The notes beneath the pieces were generated by a model. It saw only the letters and a list, made by a program, of their open reading frames with translations, did no database searches and was not told where the DNA came from. The position numbers and the translations under genes are program-made. A stretch of DNA of 64,000 nt from Carettochelys insculpta (lineage: Eukaryota > Chordata > Testudines > Carettochelyidae), in assembly GCF_033958435.1 (NCBI RefSeq), contig NC_134138.1, forward strand, positions 208,391,298 to 208,455,297. The letters are read 5' to 3'. Each line of letters opens with the position of its first letter. The stretch's first letter is position 1. Shown here piece by piece: positions 22,962 through 34,483 of this stretch.

Positions 22962-23044
22962 TGCCAGGGGTGGGATTCGAACACACGCCTCCAGGGGAGA
23001 CTGCGACCTTAACGCAGCGCCTTAGACCGCTCGGCCACCCTGAC
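22962..23044 (-). tRNA. tRNA-Leu-AAG: tRNA-Leu(AAG), unit 7, T-stem mutant
   Basis: Same as other AAG genes except plus-strand aacacacg for aacccacg near 22980-22987. On the gene strand GTGGG of the T stem becomes GTGTG, so G52 is replaced by T opposite C62. This breaks a T-stem pair and changes the first base of the B box from GGTTCGA to TGTTCGA. Reduced TFIIIC binding or unstable tRNA is expected, so it may be a young pseudogene. Terminator intact. Confidence 0.85.
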
Positions 23045-23257
23045 GGCCAGAAGGGCCCCTCCCCTTCTTTTCTGCCCGCCGCTGGCGGTGGCAGGGGGAC
23101 ATGGCCCCCGCCAGCAGGTGGCCTGCTTTCCCAACCAGGCCCCGGGGGGCGGGAAAACTCCTGCCAGCAGATCAACAGGAAACCCCTGAAACCAACTGAC
23201 GCAAAAGAGCAGGGAGCCTCCCTGCCCCCGAGCAACAAAAGCCCGACAGCCCACTTT

Positions 23258-23321
23258 CAGGAGTGGCATTGGGAAGCCACACCTCCCCACAAGGCAGCGC
23301 TCTGGACCACTCATTCAGCCC
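23258..23321 (-). pseudogene. tRNA-Leu relic, unit 7
   Basis: Same decayed copy as 2321-2384. Confidence 0.75.
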
Positions 23322-26223
23322 CACCCAGCTGGCAAGTTTTTCTCCTGGGTGGCAGTCAGTGGAATTCAAAAGGCGGCGGCGCGCCTCACGCCAGCGTACT
23401 GCTGGCCTTTTCCCCTTTTCTTTCTGAAAATGGCCACGCTGGAAGAAAACAGCACGGGGAGAGCCACGCAAGAGCAGGCAGCAAAGAATGCAGCCCAAAC
23501 GGACACTCGAGCGCATGCAAACGGGGGAGTTTGAGAAGGAGAGCCCCCCTGCTGAACGAACCAGGCGTGAGTAAGTTCCTTTGGGGTGAGTGACTTGGCT
23601 TGACTGTTGCTCTGCATTTGTCTTCTCTTTCAGGTGATTTCACTGACTGTGTCCGTTGGGATTCTGAGCCTGGGACGTCTTTGAGGCATTGTTGCTTTCC
23701 TGAGCCTCGTTGGAATCAGCCTGGGGATCAGCCCTCTGTGATGTTCTTGGATTTGACAACGACTAGCAGAACCATTGCTGTAACCACGGTCCAAAGCTTC
23801 GACCTAACGCTGTGCCAAGTGGGCCAGATGAGGGGTCTCATGAGAGCTGGTCATTCACGGAATGTCTTGTTGCTGCTGCTGCTGCTAGATCTGTATCATT
23901 TGTGGATGTGAAGTTGTCAGGGGCGGCCCTGTGCTTGGAGTTGAAGTTGGTTCCGGGAGACCACTTGAAGAGGCGTGGCGACCTCGTCGTCAGCTGAAGC
24001 TGCGCTTAACAGGCAAAGGGCCTCATCAGACTGCAATCCCCATCTGAAGCAACAGCCTGGGAGACTGCCAGAAGCGGAATGGCTCCCTCCTCCGCCGTAG
24101 AAAGGAAGAAGGACCACGCAGAGGCGACCCACTCGTGTGCTTCTCCATTTTGAACGTGCTCCCAGACAGGAAGAAAGCATGGATTTCCCTTCACGTGAGC
24201 AAGGCTACCAAGTGCAATTTGCACGCACATTACGCATTAGGAACCATGCAATTTGTTGTCACTTGTTTGAAGAGATTGTCCAAAGTAAGGCCTTGTTTTG
24301 GCTTTGCAAGGTTTGCAGGGTTGGCCTTTAAGTCCCAAGGGGCTCAGAAACAAAAAAAATACCCCAACGTTGGAATAAAGGACCTCATTTCCCAAAGGTA
24401 ACTAGGATTTCAGGCCTTAGACACCTGACAAGGGTGGTCGGTCCTGCCAAGAGGGCAAGGAACTGGACCCGATGCCCTCTGGAGGTCCCTTCCAGTTCTA
24501 GTGTTCCATGCTTGTAGGCTAAGGGGACCCTGACCCTCCTCCATTTTGCCTGCGCTCTCCCGTCTCGAACCCAGCTCATCGCTTCAGGAGCGCATCTGCT
24601 ACGCAAACGCAGCCCGGAAGGGCTGCTGACCCACGCGAAGAGAGGACGTACTGCAAAGACTTTTCAGATGGCAGCTTAGTCCCCCGGCTGCAGCCTGCAT
24701 CAAGAGCTTTCTGAGCGATCCGGGGCGGGCAGGGAGGAGGAGGTGGCTCTGTCCAGGGAGGCCACTGGCAGCTAGTCACTTCTGGCAGCAGGCAGCGCTC
24801 CACCCCTAACGTGCTCCTTCTAAACGTTCAAAGAGCGCTAGTTGAAAAGAGCCCAGAACAGGGCAAGAGATGAGAAGAGGCAGAACTAGCATGGCCAAAA
24901 AGGACTCATCCAGCAATGCTACTGCGAAGGGGAAGGCAAGAAGAAATGTCAGCTCAAGCAAGCGACACGTCTTGGGCCCTAAACACGCAGCCCAACTTGT
25001 CCCAGGCATCCCCGAAAAGCCTCTCTCCACCAGGAGAGAAAGACAAGCCGCGCCAAAGCTCGGCCCATCCTGGTCCCAAACCTTGTTGGTCCGATTTTCA
25101 GTGTCTCACACCTGGTAGGAACCCCCAGGGTAGAAAGCAATCCAGAAAGCAGAGACGGGAAAAGCGCAGCAGGAGAAGGCCGCAAAAGCAGGGGTTGGAA
25201 CTAGCACCGGTGATGAAAAACAAGCAGTTTGTGGAAATTCCAACAATGCCCCTGGGGGAGCCCGAAAGATGGAGTCCAACTTCTCTGCGCTCCCCCCCAG
25301 AAAATCCCCTCCCCACCAGGAAAGACAGAAAGGCCATCTGGATGGAATCCAGGCCCCTCCTGGTCCCAGACGCAGCGAGGAACAAACCGTTTCCTTTTCC
25401 AGCGTGGCCAGCCGTTTAACGGCAGCACGAGGCCGCTGAGCTACTGTGAGGGAGAAGTGCCGTCGGTGCTGAAGACGCTCTCGACAGCGGCTCTACGGCA
25501 TGGATCCAGCGATGGGTTTCCCGCGAGACCGCAGGTTAGCTGGAAAGAATCTTCTCTGACCGACTGTGGCACTCGCCAGGGCGTAGCGTGAAGCCCCGAG
25601 GGCTGCCGAGTAAAGTACCGATCCTCCAGAAAGCGGTCCCTCTTTTCAAACGGTTCCCCGGCCTGACAGGGCCCGGCATCCCCTGCTGCGGGGCACGTGC
25701 CGCCCGGGCATTTCCCAGGAAAGAGGCTCCAGCGCACGTCTCGGTAGGCAGAGGGCACCCGTGCCATTTGCAATCACTTGAAGGCTCCCGTCAGTTGCTC
25801 GTCCTGGGGCCAGTTGTGGATGTTTCGAAGAAGCTCCCGGCAATTGGGCCGCAACCCAAGGGACAAGGGCTCGGCACGCACCGAGCCGAAGGGCGGCCTC
25901 GTCGGCCTCTCCTGCTGTGGGGTTGTGGCCCAAAGCATCTTGCCATCACCTCCGTAAGAGGTCAGCCAAGGGCCTGTTTTGCTTGAGGGAGGCGGGGGTC
26001 CTCCGAATGTGCCCTGTTCCCCCGCAGCATGTGCTGCACCCAGTGGGGTGGAAAATCCCACAGCCTGTAGCAAAGAGTCTCCTGTGGATTTTCTCATTGC
26101 TGTGCCCTTCCCTCCCCGCCGGCCAATTGGGCACACCAGGGCAGCCCGCCTTTTGGGGCGGGAAGAGAAGAGAAGAGGCACCACCTCCAAAGGACCGCTG
26201 GCCTTCACGGGAGCGCCCACGCC

Positions 26224-26306
26224 TGTCAGGGGTGGGATTCGAACCCACGCCTCCAGGAGAGACTGCGACCTGAACGCAGCGCCTTGGACCGCTCGGCCAC
26301 CCTGAC
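26224..26306 (-). tRNA. tRNA-Leu-CAG: tRNA-Leu(CAG), unit 8
   Basis: Intact CAG gene, as in unit 7. Confidence 0.94.
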
Positions 26307-26448
26307 GGCCGGCTGGGCTCCTCCCTCAGCTACCTGTGGGCAGAGAGGCAGCACTCCGGCCCACTGGGAGTCAGGGCCGCTGCTGCCAACAAAAGCTCCA
26401 GGCCTGGCTGCCAAGAGGAGACGGTGGTCCCTGAAAAAGTCAGCCACC

Positions 26449-26531
26449 TGCCAGGGGTGGGATTCGAACACACGCCTCCAGGGGAGACTGCGACCTTAAC
26501 GCAGCGCCTTAGACCGCTCGGCCACCCTGAC
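26449..26531 (-). tRNA. tRNA-Leu-AAG: tRNA-Leu(AAG), unit 8, T-stem mutant
   Basis: Carries the same G52-to-T change and the same gccacc flank as unit 7, so the defect spread to, or from, a neighbouring unit. Confidence 0.85.
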
Positions 26532-26744
26532 GGCCAGAAGGGCCCCTCCCCTTCTTTTCTGCCCGCCGCTGGCGGTGGCAGGGGGACATGGCCCCCGCCA
26601 GCAGGTGGCCTGCTTTCCCAACCAGGCCCCGGGGGGCGGGAAAACTCCTGCCAGCAGATCAACAGGAAACCCCTGAAACCAACTGACGCAAAAGAGCAGG
26701 GAGCCTCCCTGCCCCCGAGCAACAAAAGCCCGACAGCCCACTTT

Positions 26745-26808
26745 CAGGAGTGGCATTGGGAAGCCACACCTCCCCACAAGGCAGCGCTCTGGACCACTCA
26801 TTCAGCCC
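26745..26808 (-). pseudogene. tRNA-Leu relic, unit 8
   Basis: Same decayed copy as 2321-2384. Confidence 0.75.
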
Positions 26809-29710
26809 CACCCAGCTGGCAAGTTTTTCTCCTGGGTGGCAGTCAGTGGAATTCAAAAGGCGGCGGCGCGCCTCACGCCAGCGTACTGCTGGCCTTTTCC
26901 CCTTTTCTTTCTGAAAATGGCCACGCTGGAAGAAAACAGCACGGGGAGAGCCACGCAAGAGCAGGCAGCAAAGAATGCAGCCCAAACGGACACTCGAGCG
27001 CATGCAAACGGGGGAGTTTGAGAAGGAGAGCCCCCCTGCTGAACGAACCAGGCGTGAGTAAGTTCCTTTGGGGTGAGTGACTTGGCTTGACTGTTGCTCT
27101 GCATTTGTCTTCTCTTTCAGGTGATTTCACTGACTGTGTCCGTTGGGATTCTGAGCCTGGGACGTCTTTGAGGCATTGTTGCTTTCCTGAGCCTCGTTGG
27201 AATCAGCCTGGGGATCAGCCCTCTGTGATGTTCTTGGATTTGACAACGACTAGCAGAACCATTGCTGTAACCACGGTCCAAAGCTTCGACCTAACGCTGT
27301 GCCAAGTGGGCCAGATGAGGGGTCTCATGAGAGCTGGTCATTCACGGAATGTCTTGTTGCTGCTGCTGCTGCTAGATCTGTATCATTTGTGGATGTGAAG
27401 TTGTCAGGGGCGGCCCTGTGCTTGGAGTTGAAGTTGGTTCCGGGAGACCACTTGAAGAGGCGTGGCGACCTCGTCGTCAGCTGAAGCTGCGCTTAACAGG
27501 CAAAGGGCCTCATCAGACTGCAATCCCCATCTGAAGCAACAGCCTGGGAGACTGCCAGAAGCGGAATGGCTCCCTCCTCCGCCGTAGAAAGGAAGAAGGA
27601 CCACGCAGAGGCGACCCACTCGTGTGCTTCTCCATTTTGAACGTGCTCCCAGACAGGAAGAAAGCATGGATTTCCCTTCACGTGAGCAAGGCTACCAAGT
27701 GCAATTTGCACGCACATTACGCATTAGGAACCATGCAATTTGTTGTCACTTGTTTGAAGAGATTGTCCAAAGTAAGGCCTTGTTTTGGCTTTGCAAGGTT
27801 TGCAGGGTTGGCCTTTAAGTCCCAAGGGGCTCAGAAACAAAAAAAATACCCCAACGTTGGAATAAAGGACCTCATTTCCCAAAGGTAACTAGGATTTCAG
27901 GCCTTAGACACCTGACAAGGGTGGTCGGTCCTGCCAAGAGGGCAAGGAACTGGACCCGATGCCCTCTGGAGGTCCCTTCCAGTTCTAGTGTTCCATGCTT
28001 GTAGGCTAAGGGGACCCTGACCCTCCTCCATTTTGCCTGCGCTCTCCCGTCTCGAACCCAGCTCATCGCTTCAGGAGCGCATCTGCTACGCAAACGCAGC
28101 CCGGAAGGGCTGCTGACCCACGCGAAGAGAGGACGTACTGCAAAGACTTTTCAGATGGCAGCTTAGTCCCCCGGCTGCAGCCTGCATCAAGAGCTTTCTG
28201 AGCGATCCGGGGCGGGCAGGGAGGAGGAGGTGGCTCTGTCCAGGGAGGCCACTGGCAGCTAGTCACTTCTGGCAGCAGGCAGCGCTCCACCCCTAACGTG
28301 CTCCTTCTAAACGTTCAAAGAGCGCTAGTTGAAAAGAGCCCAGAACAGGGCAAGAGATGAGAAGAGGCAGAACTAGCATGGCCAAAAAGGACTCATCCAG
28401 CAATGCTACTGCGAAGGGGAAGGCAAGAAGAAATGTCAGCTCAAGCAAGCGACACGTCTTGGGCCCTAAACACGCAGCCCAACTTGTCCCAGGCATCCCC
28501 GAAAAGCCTCTCTCCACCAGGAGAGAAAGACAAGCCGCGCCAAAGCTCGGCCCATCCTGGTCCCAAACCTTGTTGGTCCGATTTTCAGTGTCTCACACCT
28601 GGTAGGAACCCCCAGGGTAGAAAGCAATCCAGAAAGCAGAGACGGGAAAAGCGCAGCAGGAGAAGGCCGCAAAAGCAGGGGTTGGAACTAGCACCGGTGA
28701 TGAAAAACAAGCAGTTTGTGGAAATTCCAACAATGCCCCTGGGGGAGCCCGAAAGATGGAGTCCAACTTCTCTGCGCTCCCCCCCAGAAAATCCCCTCCC
28801 CACCAGGAAAGACAGAAAGGCCATCTGGATGGAATCCAGGCCCCTCCTGGTCCCAGACGCAGCGAGGAACAAACCGTTTCCTTTTCCAGCGTGGCCAGCC
28901 GTTTAACGGCAGCACGAGGCCGCTGAGCTACTGTGAGGGAGAAGTGCCGTCGGTGCTGAAGACGCTCTCGACAGCGGCTCTACGGCATGGATCCAGCGAT
29001 GGGTTTCCCGCGAGACCGCAGGTTAGCTGGAAAGAATCTTCTCTGACCGACTGTGGCACTCGCCAGGGCGTAGCGTGAAGCCCCGAGGGCTGCCGAGTAA
29101 AGTACCGATCCTCCAGAAAGCGGTCCCTCTTTTCAAACGGTTCCCCGGCCTGACAGGGCCCGGCATCCCCTGCTGCGGGGCACGTGCCGCCCGGGCATTT
29201 CCCAGGAAAGAGGCTCCAGCGCACGTCTCGGTAGGCAGAGGGCACCCGTGCCATTTGCAATCACTTGAAGGCTCCCGTCAGTTGCTCGTCCTGGGGCCAG
29301 TTGTGGATGTTTCGAAGAAGCTCCCGGCAATTGGGCCGCAACCCAAGGGACAAGGGCTCGGCACGCACCGAGCCGAAGGGCGGCCTCGTCGGCCTCTCCT
29401 GCTGTGGGGTTGTGGCCCAAAGCATCTTGCCATCACCTCCGTAAGAGGTCAGCCAAGGGCCTGTTTTGCTTGAGGGAGGCGGGGGTCCTCCGAATGTGCC
29501 CTGTTCCCCCGCAGCATGTGCTGCACCCAGTGGGGTGGAAAATCCCACAGCCTGTAGCAAAGAGTCTCCTGTGGATTTTCTCATTGCTGTGCCCTTCCCT
29601 CCCCGCCGGCCAATTGGGCACACCAGGGCAGCCCGCCTTTTGGGGCGGGAAGAGAAGAGAAGAGGCACCACCTCCAAAGGACCGCTGGCCTTCACGGAAG
29701 CGCCCACGCC

Positions 29711-29793
29711 TGTCAGGGGTGGGATTCGAACCCACGCCTCCAGGAGAGACTGCGACCTGAACGCAGCGCCTTGGACCGCTCAGCCACCCTGAC
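29711..29793 (-). tRNA. tRNA-Leu-CAG: tRNA-Leu(CAG), unit 9, D-stem variant
   Basis: One change: plus strand gctcagcc for gctcggcc near 29779-29786, turning A-box TGGCCGAG into TGGCTGAG (C12 to T). The change falls at an unconstrained A-box position and leaves a T-G wobble in the D stem, so the gene probably still works. Confidence 0.9.
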
Positions 29794-29935
29794 GGCCGGC
29801 TGGGCTCCTCCCTCAGCTACCTGTGGGCAGAGAGGCAGCACTCCGGCCCACTGGGAGTCAGGGCCGCTGCTGCCAACAAAAGCTCCAGGCCTGGCTGCCA
29901 AGAGGAGACGGTGGTCCCTGAAAAAGTCAGCCGCC

Positions 29936-30018
29936 TGCCAGGGGTGGGATTCGAACCCACGCCTCCAGGGGAGACTGCGACCTTAACGCAGCGCCTTAGA
30001 CCGCTCGGCCACCCTGAC
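29936..30018 (-). tRNA. tRNA-Leu-AAG: tRNA-Leu(AAG), unit 9
   Basis: Intact AAG gene with ggcc flank and normal T stem. Confidence 0.94.
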
Positions 30019-30231
30019 GGCCAGAAGGGCCCCTCCCCTTCTTTTCTGCCCGCCGCTGGCGGTGGCAGGGGGACATGGCCCCCGCCAGCAGGTGGCCTGC
30101 TTTCCCAACCAGGCCCCGGGGGGCGGGAAAACTCCTGCCAGCAGATCAACAGGAAACCCCTGAAACCAACTGACGCAAAAGAGCAGGGAGCCTCCCTGCC
30201 CCCGAGCAACAAAAGCCCGACAGCCCACTTT

Positions 30232-30295
30232 CAGGAGTGGCATTGGGAAGCCACACCTCCCCACAAGGCAGCGCTCTGGACCACTCATTCAGCCC
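30232..30295 (-). pseudogene. tRNA-Leu relic, unit 9
   Basis: Same decayed copy as 2321-2384. Confidence 0.75.
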
Positions 30296-33147
30296 CACCC
30301 AGCTGGCAAGTTTTTCTCCTGGGTGGCAGTCAGTGGAATTCAAAAGGCGGCGGCGCGCCTCACGCCAGCGTACTGCTGGCCTTTTCCCCTTTTCTTTCTG
30401 AAAATGGCCACGCTGGAAGAAAACAGCACGGGGAGAGCCACGCAAGAGCAGGCAGCAAAGAATGCAGCCCAAACGGACACTCGAGCGCATGCAAACGGGG
30501 GAGTTTGAGAAGGAGAGCCCCCTGCTGAACGAACCAGGCGTGAGTAAGTTCCTTTGGGGTGAGTGACTTGGCTTGACTGTTGCTCTGCATTTGTCTTCTC
30601 TTTCAGGTGATTTCACTGACTGTGTCCGTTGGGATTCTGAGCCTGGGACGTCTTTGAGGCATTGTTGCTTTCCTGAGCCTCGTTGGAATCAGCCTGGGGA
30701 TCAGCCCTCTGTGATGTTCTTGGATTTGACAACCACTAGCAGAACCATTGCTGTAACCACGGTCCAAAGCTTCGACCTAACGCTGTGCCAAGTGGGCCAG
30801 ATGAGGGGTCTCATGAGAGCTGGTCATTCACGGAATGTCTTGTTGCTGCTGCTGCTGCTAGATCTGTATCATTTGTGGATGTGAAGTTGTCAGGGGCGGC
30901 CCTGTGCTTGGAGTTGAAGTTGGTTCCGGGAGACCACTTGAAGAGGCGTGGCGACCTCGTCGTCAGCTGAAGCTGCGCTTAACAGGCAAAGGGCCTCATC
31001 AGACTGCAATCCCCATCTGAAGCAACAGCCTGGGAGACTGCCAGAAGCGGAATGGCTCCCTCCTCCGCCGTAGAAAGGAAGAAGGACCACGCAGAGGCGA
31101 CCCACTCGTGTGCTTCTCCATTTTGAACGTGCTCCCAGACAGGAAGAAAGCATGGATTTCCCTTCACGTGAGCAAGGCTACCAAGTGCAATTTGCACGCA
31201 CATTACGCATTAGGAACCATGCAATTTGTTGTCACTTGTTTGAAGAGATTGTCCAAAGTAAGGCCTTGTTTTGGCTTTGCAAGGTTTGCAGGGTTGGCCT
31301 TTAAGTCCCAAGGGGCTCAGAAACAAAAAAAATACCCCAACGTTGGAATAAAGGACCTCATTTCCCAAAGGTAACTAGGATTTCAGGCCTTAGACACCTG
31401 ACAAGGGTGGTCGGTCCTGCCAAGAGGGCAAGGAACTGGACCCGATGCCCTCTGGAGGTCCCTTCCAGTTCTAGTGTTCCATGCTTGTAGGCTAAGGGGA
31501 CCCTGACCCTCCTCCATTTTGCCTGCGCTCTCCCGTCTCGAACCCAGCTCATCGCTTCAGGAGCGCATCTGCTACGCAAACGCAGCCCGGAAGGGCTGCT
31601 GACCCACGCGAAGAGAGGACGTACTGCAAAGACTTTTCAGATGGCAGCTTAGTCCCCCGGCTGCAGCCTGCATCAAGAGCTTTCTGAGCGATCCGGGGCG
31701 GGCAGGGAGGAGGAGGTGGCTCTGTCCAGGGAGGCCACTGGCAGCTAGTCACTTCTGGCAGCAGGCAGCGCTCCACCCCTAACGTGCTCCTTCTAAACGT
31801 TCAAAGAGCGCTAGTTGAAAAGAGCCCAGAACAGGGCAAGAGATGAGAAGAGGCAGAACTAGCATGGCCAAAAAGGACTCATCCAGCAATGCTACTGCGA
31901 AGGGGAAGGCAAGAAGAAATGTCAGCTCAAGCAAGCGACACGTCTTGGGCCCTAAACACGCAGCCCAACTTGTCCCAGGCATCCCCGAAAAGCCTCTCTC
32001 CACCAGGAGAGAAAGACAAGCCGCGCCAAAGCTCGGCCCATCCTGGTCCCAAACCTTGTTGGTCCGATTTTCAGTGTCTCACACCTGGTAGGAACCCCCA
32101 GGGTAGAAAGCAATCCAGAAAGCAGAGACGGGAAAAGCGCAGCAGGAGAAGGCCGCAAAAGCAGGGGTTGGAACTAGCACCGGTGATGAAAAACAAGCAG
32201 TTTGTGGAAATTCCAACAATGCCCCTGGGGGAGCCCGAAAGATGGAGTCCAACTTCTCTGCGCTCCCCCCCAGAAAATCCCCTCCCCACCAGGAAAGACA
32301 GAAAGGCCATCTGGATGGAATCCAGGCCCCTCCTGGTCCCAGACGCAGCGAGGAACAAACCGTTTCCTTTTCCAGCGTGGCCAGCCGTTTAACGGCAGCA
32401 CGAGGCCGCTGAGCTACTGTGAGGGAGAAGTGCCGTCGGTGCTGAAGACGCTCTCGACAGCGGCTCTACGGCATGGATCCAGCGATGGGTTTCCCGCGAG
32501 ACCGCAGGTTAGCTGGAAAGAATCTTCTCTGACCGACTGTGGCACTCGCCAGGGCGTAGCGTGAAGCCCCGAGGGCTGCCGAGTAAAGTACCGATCCTCC
32601 AGAAAGCGGTCCCTCTTTTCAAACGGTTCCCCGGCCTGACAGGGCCCGGCATCCCCTGCTGCGGGGCACGTGCCGCCCGGGCATTTCCCAGGAAAGAGGC
32701 TCCAGCGCACGTCTCGGTAGGCAGAGGGCACCCGTGCCATTTGCAATCACTTGAAGGCTCCCGTCAGTTGCTCGTCCTGGGGCCAGTTGTGGATGTTTCG
32801 AAGAAGCTCCCGGCAATTGGGCCGCAACCCAAGGGACAAGGGCTCGGCACGCACCGAGCCGAAGGGCGGCCTCGTCGGCCTCTCCTGCTGTGGGGTTGTG
32901 GCTCAAAGCATCTTGGCGGGGGTCCTCCGAATGTGCCCTGTTCCCCCGCAGCATGTGCTGCACCCAGTGGGGTGGAAAATCCCACAGCCTGTAGCAAAGA
33001 GTCTCCTGTGGATTTTCTCATTGCTGTGCCCTTCCCTCCCCGCCGGCCAATTGGGCACACCAGGGCAGCCCGCCTTTTGGGGCGGGAAGAGAAGAGAAGA
33101 GGCACCACCTCCAAAGGACCGCTGGCCTTCACGGGAGCGCCCACGCC

Positions 33148-33230
33148 TGTCAGGGGTGGGATTCGAACCCACGCCTCCAGGAGAGACTGCGACCTGAACG
33201 CAGCGCCTTGGACCGCTCGGCCACCCTGAC
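33148..33230 (-). tRNA. tRNA-Leu-CAG: tRNA-Leu(CAG), unit 10
   Basis: Intact CAG gene in the truncated edge unit. The 49-bp deletion lies over 200 bp 3' of it and does not touch the gene. Confidence 0.94.
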
Positions 33231-33372
33231 GGCCGGCTGGGCTCCTCCCTCAGCTACCTGTGGGCAGAGAGGCAGCACTCCGGCCCACTGGGAGTCAGGG
33301 CCGCTGCTGCCAACAAAAGCTCCAGGCCTGGCTGCCAAGAGGAGACGGTGGTCCCTGAAAAAGTCAGCCGCC

Positions 33373-33455
33373 TGCCAGGGGTGGGATTCGAACCCACGCC
33401 TCCAGGGGAGACTGCGACCTTAACGCAGCGCCTTAGACCGCTCGGCCACCCTGAC
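33373..33455 (-). tRNA. tRNA-Leu-AAG: tRNA-Leu(AAG), unit 10
   Basis: Intact AAG gene, the last full-length tRNA of the array on the window's right side. Confidence 0.94.
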
Positions 33456-33668
33456 GGCCAGAAGGGCCCCTCCCCTTCTTTTCTGCCCGCCGCTGGCGGT
33501 GGCAGGGGGACATGGCCCCCGCCAGCAGGTGGCCTGCTTTCCCAACCAGGCCCCGGGGGGCGGGAAAACTCCTGCCAGCAGATCAACAGGAAACCCCTGA
33601 AACCAACTGACGCAAAAGAGCAGGGAGCCTCCCTGCCCCCGAGCAACAAAAGCCCGACAGCCCACTTT

Positions 33669-33732
33669 CAGGAGTGGCATTGGGAAGCCACACCTCCCCA
33701 CAAGGCAGCGCTCTGGACCACTCATTCAGCCC
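33669..33732 (-). pseudogene. tRNA-Leu relic, unit 10
   Basis: Same decayed copy as 2321-2384, only about 20 bp from the array edge. Confidence 0.75.
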
Positions 33733-33759
33733 CACCCAGCTGGCAAGTTTTTCTTTGCA

Positions 33760-33930
33760 GAAAGTTGGAAAGGTGGATGAGACAACTGGGTGATGTGGCA
33801 ATGAAATTGGAGATGAAATTCAATATTAAAGTAATGCACATGGCAAAATATAATTCCTATTATGCATTCAAATGATGGTGCCTAAATTAGCAGTTACCCA
33901 TTAAGAAAGAGATCTTGTTGCTCTCTTTTA
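33760..33930 (+). pseudogene. CR1/L2-type LINE reverse transcriptase fragment
   Basis: Immediately after the array edge the plus strand encodes MKFNIKVMHMAKYNSYYAFK, which fits the segment C-terminal to the RT domain in CR1/L2 LINEs (MKFN..KCKVMH.G..N pattern). After a frameshift near 33873 it continues as a MM.PKLAVT.(stop)ERDL-like stretch. It is a short, broken fragment; the exact clade is unresolved. Confidence 0.5.
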
Positions 33931-34483
33931 AATTCATCAAAGCCTTTTTCATTGTGCCTGTATCCTCCTGAACTCATTCTTCAGTTTCAGAATGCTTGAA
34001 AATTATCTTTACTCATTGCTGGGACAGATTCAACTGAGTAATGTAGCTACCCTTAAAAGCTGTGTCTACACGTGCACACTACTTCGAAGTAGCGGCACTA
34101 AGTTCGAAATAGCGCCCGTCGCGGCTATATGCGTCGGGTGCTCTTTCGAAGTTAACTTCGACGTTAGGTGGCGAGACGTCGAAGTTGCTAACCCCATGAG
34201 GGGATAGGAATAGCGCCCTACTTCGACGTTCAACGTCGAAGTAGGGACAGTGTAGACGATCCGCGTCCCGCAACGTCGAAATTGGCGGGTCCTCCATGGC
34301 GGCCATCAGCTCGGGGGTTGAGAGACGCTCTCTCCAGCCCCTCAGCTCACTGGTGGCCGCGTGGAGTGGCCCCTTAAAGGTCCCCTCCCCGTCCCTGCCT
34401 CTGCAGGAAGCTGAGGCAACGTGCAGGCTGTAGCCTGCACACGCGGGCAGCCTGCAGCACCCTCAGCCACCCACCCAGCGGCG

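Larger units (their letters stand above)
20938..24424. repeat. array unit 7 (type C, 3487 bp)
   Basis: Short pentamer run with ctgacggcc, a marker pair not seen in units 1-6. It also carries gccacc for gccgcc just 3' of the AAG gene and a B-box substitution inside that gene. Confidence 0.95.
24425..27911. repeat. array unit 8 (type C, 3487 bp)
   Basis: Shares all private variants of unit 7, so units 7 and 8 look like a recent local duplication or conversion pair. Confidence 0.95.
27912..31397. repeat. array unit 9 (3486 bp)
   Basis: Short pentamer run and ctgacggcc, without the unit 7/8 variants. Private changes are cacggaagcg near 29695, a D-stem change in the CAG gene, loss of one C in a C run near 30517-30523, and ccact for cgact near 30733. 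Confidence 0.95.
1..33754. repeat. tRNA-Leu macrosatellite, 9 full units plus 1 partial
   Basis: Head-to-tail tandem array of a unit of about 3.49 kb. Unit starts, marked by the string ctgacaagggtggtcgg, lie at 1, 3488, 6980, 10467, 13959, 17446, 20938, 24425, 27912 and 31398. Unit lengths are 3487, 3492, 3487, 3492, 3487, 3492, 3487, 3487 and 3486 bp, then a truncated copy. By eye only about a dozen sites vary across 33 kb, which implies recent amplification or strong homogenisation. The array continues beyond the left window edge. It ends near 33754, where the sequence departs from the unit within a tttttct run. Each unit holds two tRNA-Leu genes and one relic, all on the minus strand. No convincing protein gene is visible in the unit: both strands are open in short overlapping frames, as expected for GC-rich DNA. 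Confidence 0.97.
31398..33754. repeat. array unit 10, truncated edge copy
   Basis: Last copy of the array. It has a 49-bp internal deletion joining gcatcttg to gcgggggtcc near 32914 and is cut off at about 33754, about 47 bp upstream of the position equivalent to 2449 in unit 1. Both tRNA genes and the relic are retained. The candidate intron and the 3' third of the unit are missing. Confidence 0.95.

Noticed and set aside
1..33754. CRISPR-like or bacterial repeat array
   Set aside because: Units are 3.5 kb, contain eukaryotic tRNA genes with internal Pol III boxes, and are flanked by vertebrate LINEs and SINEs.
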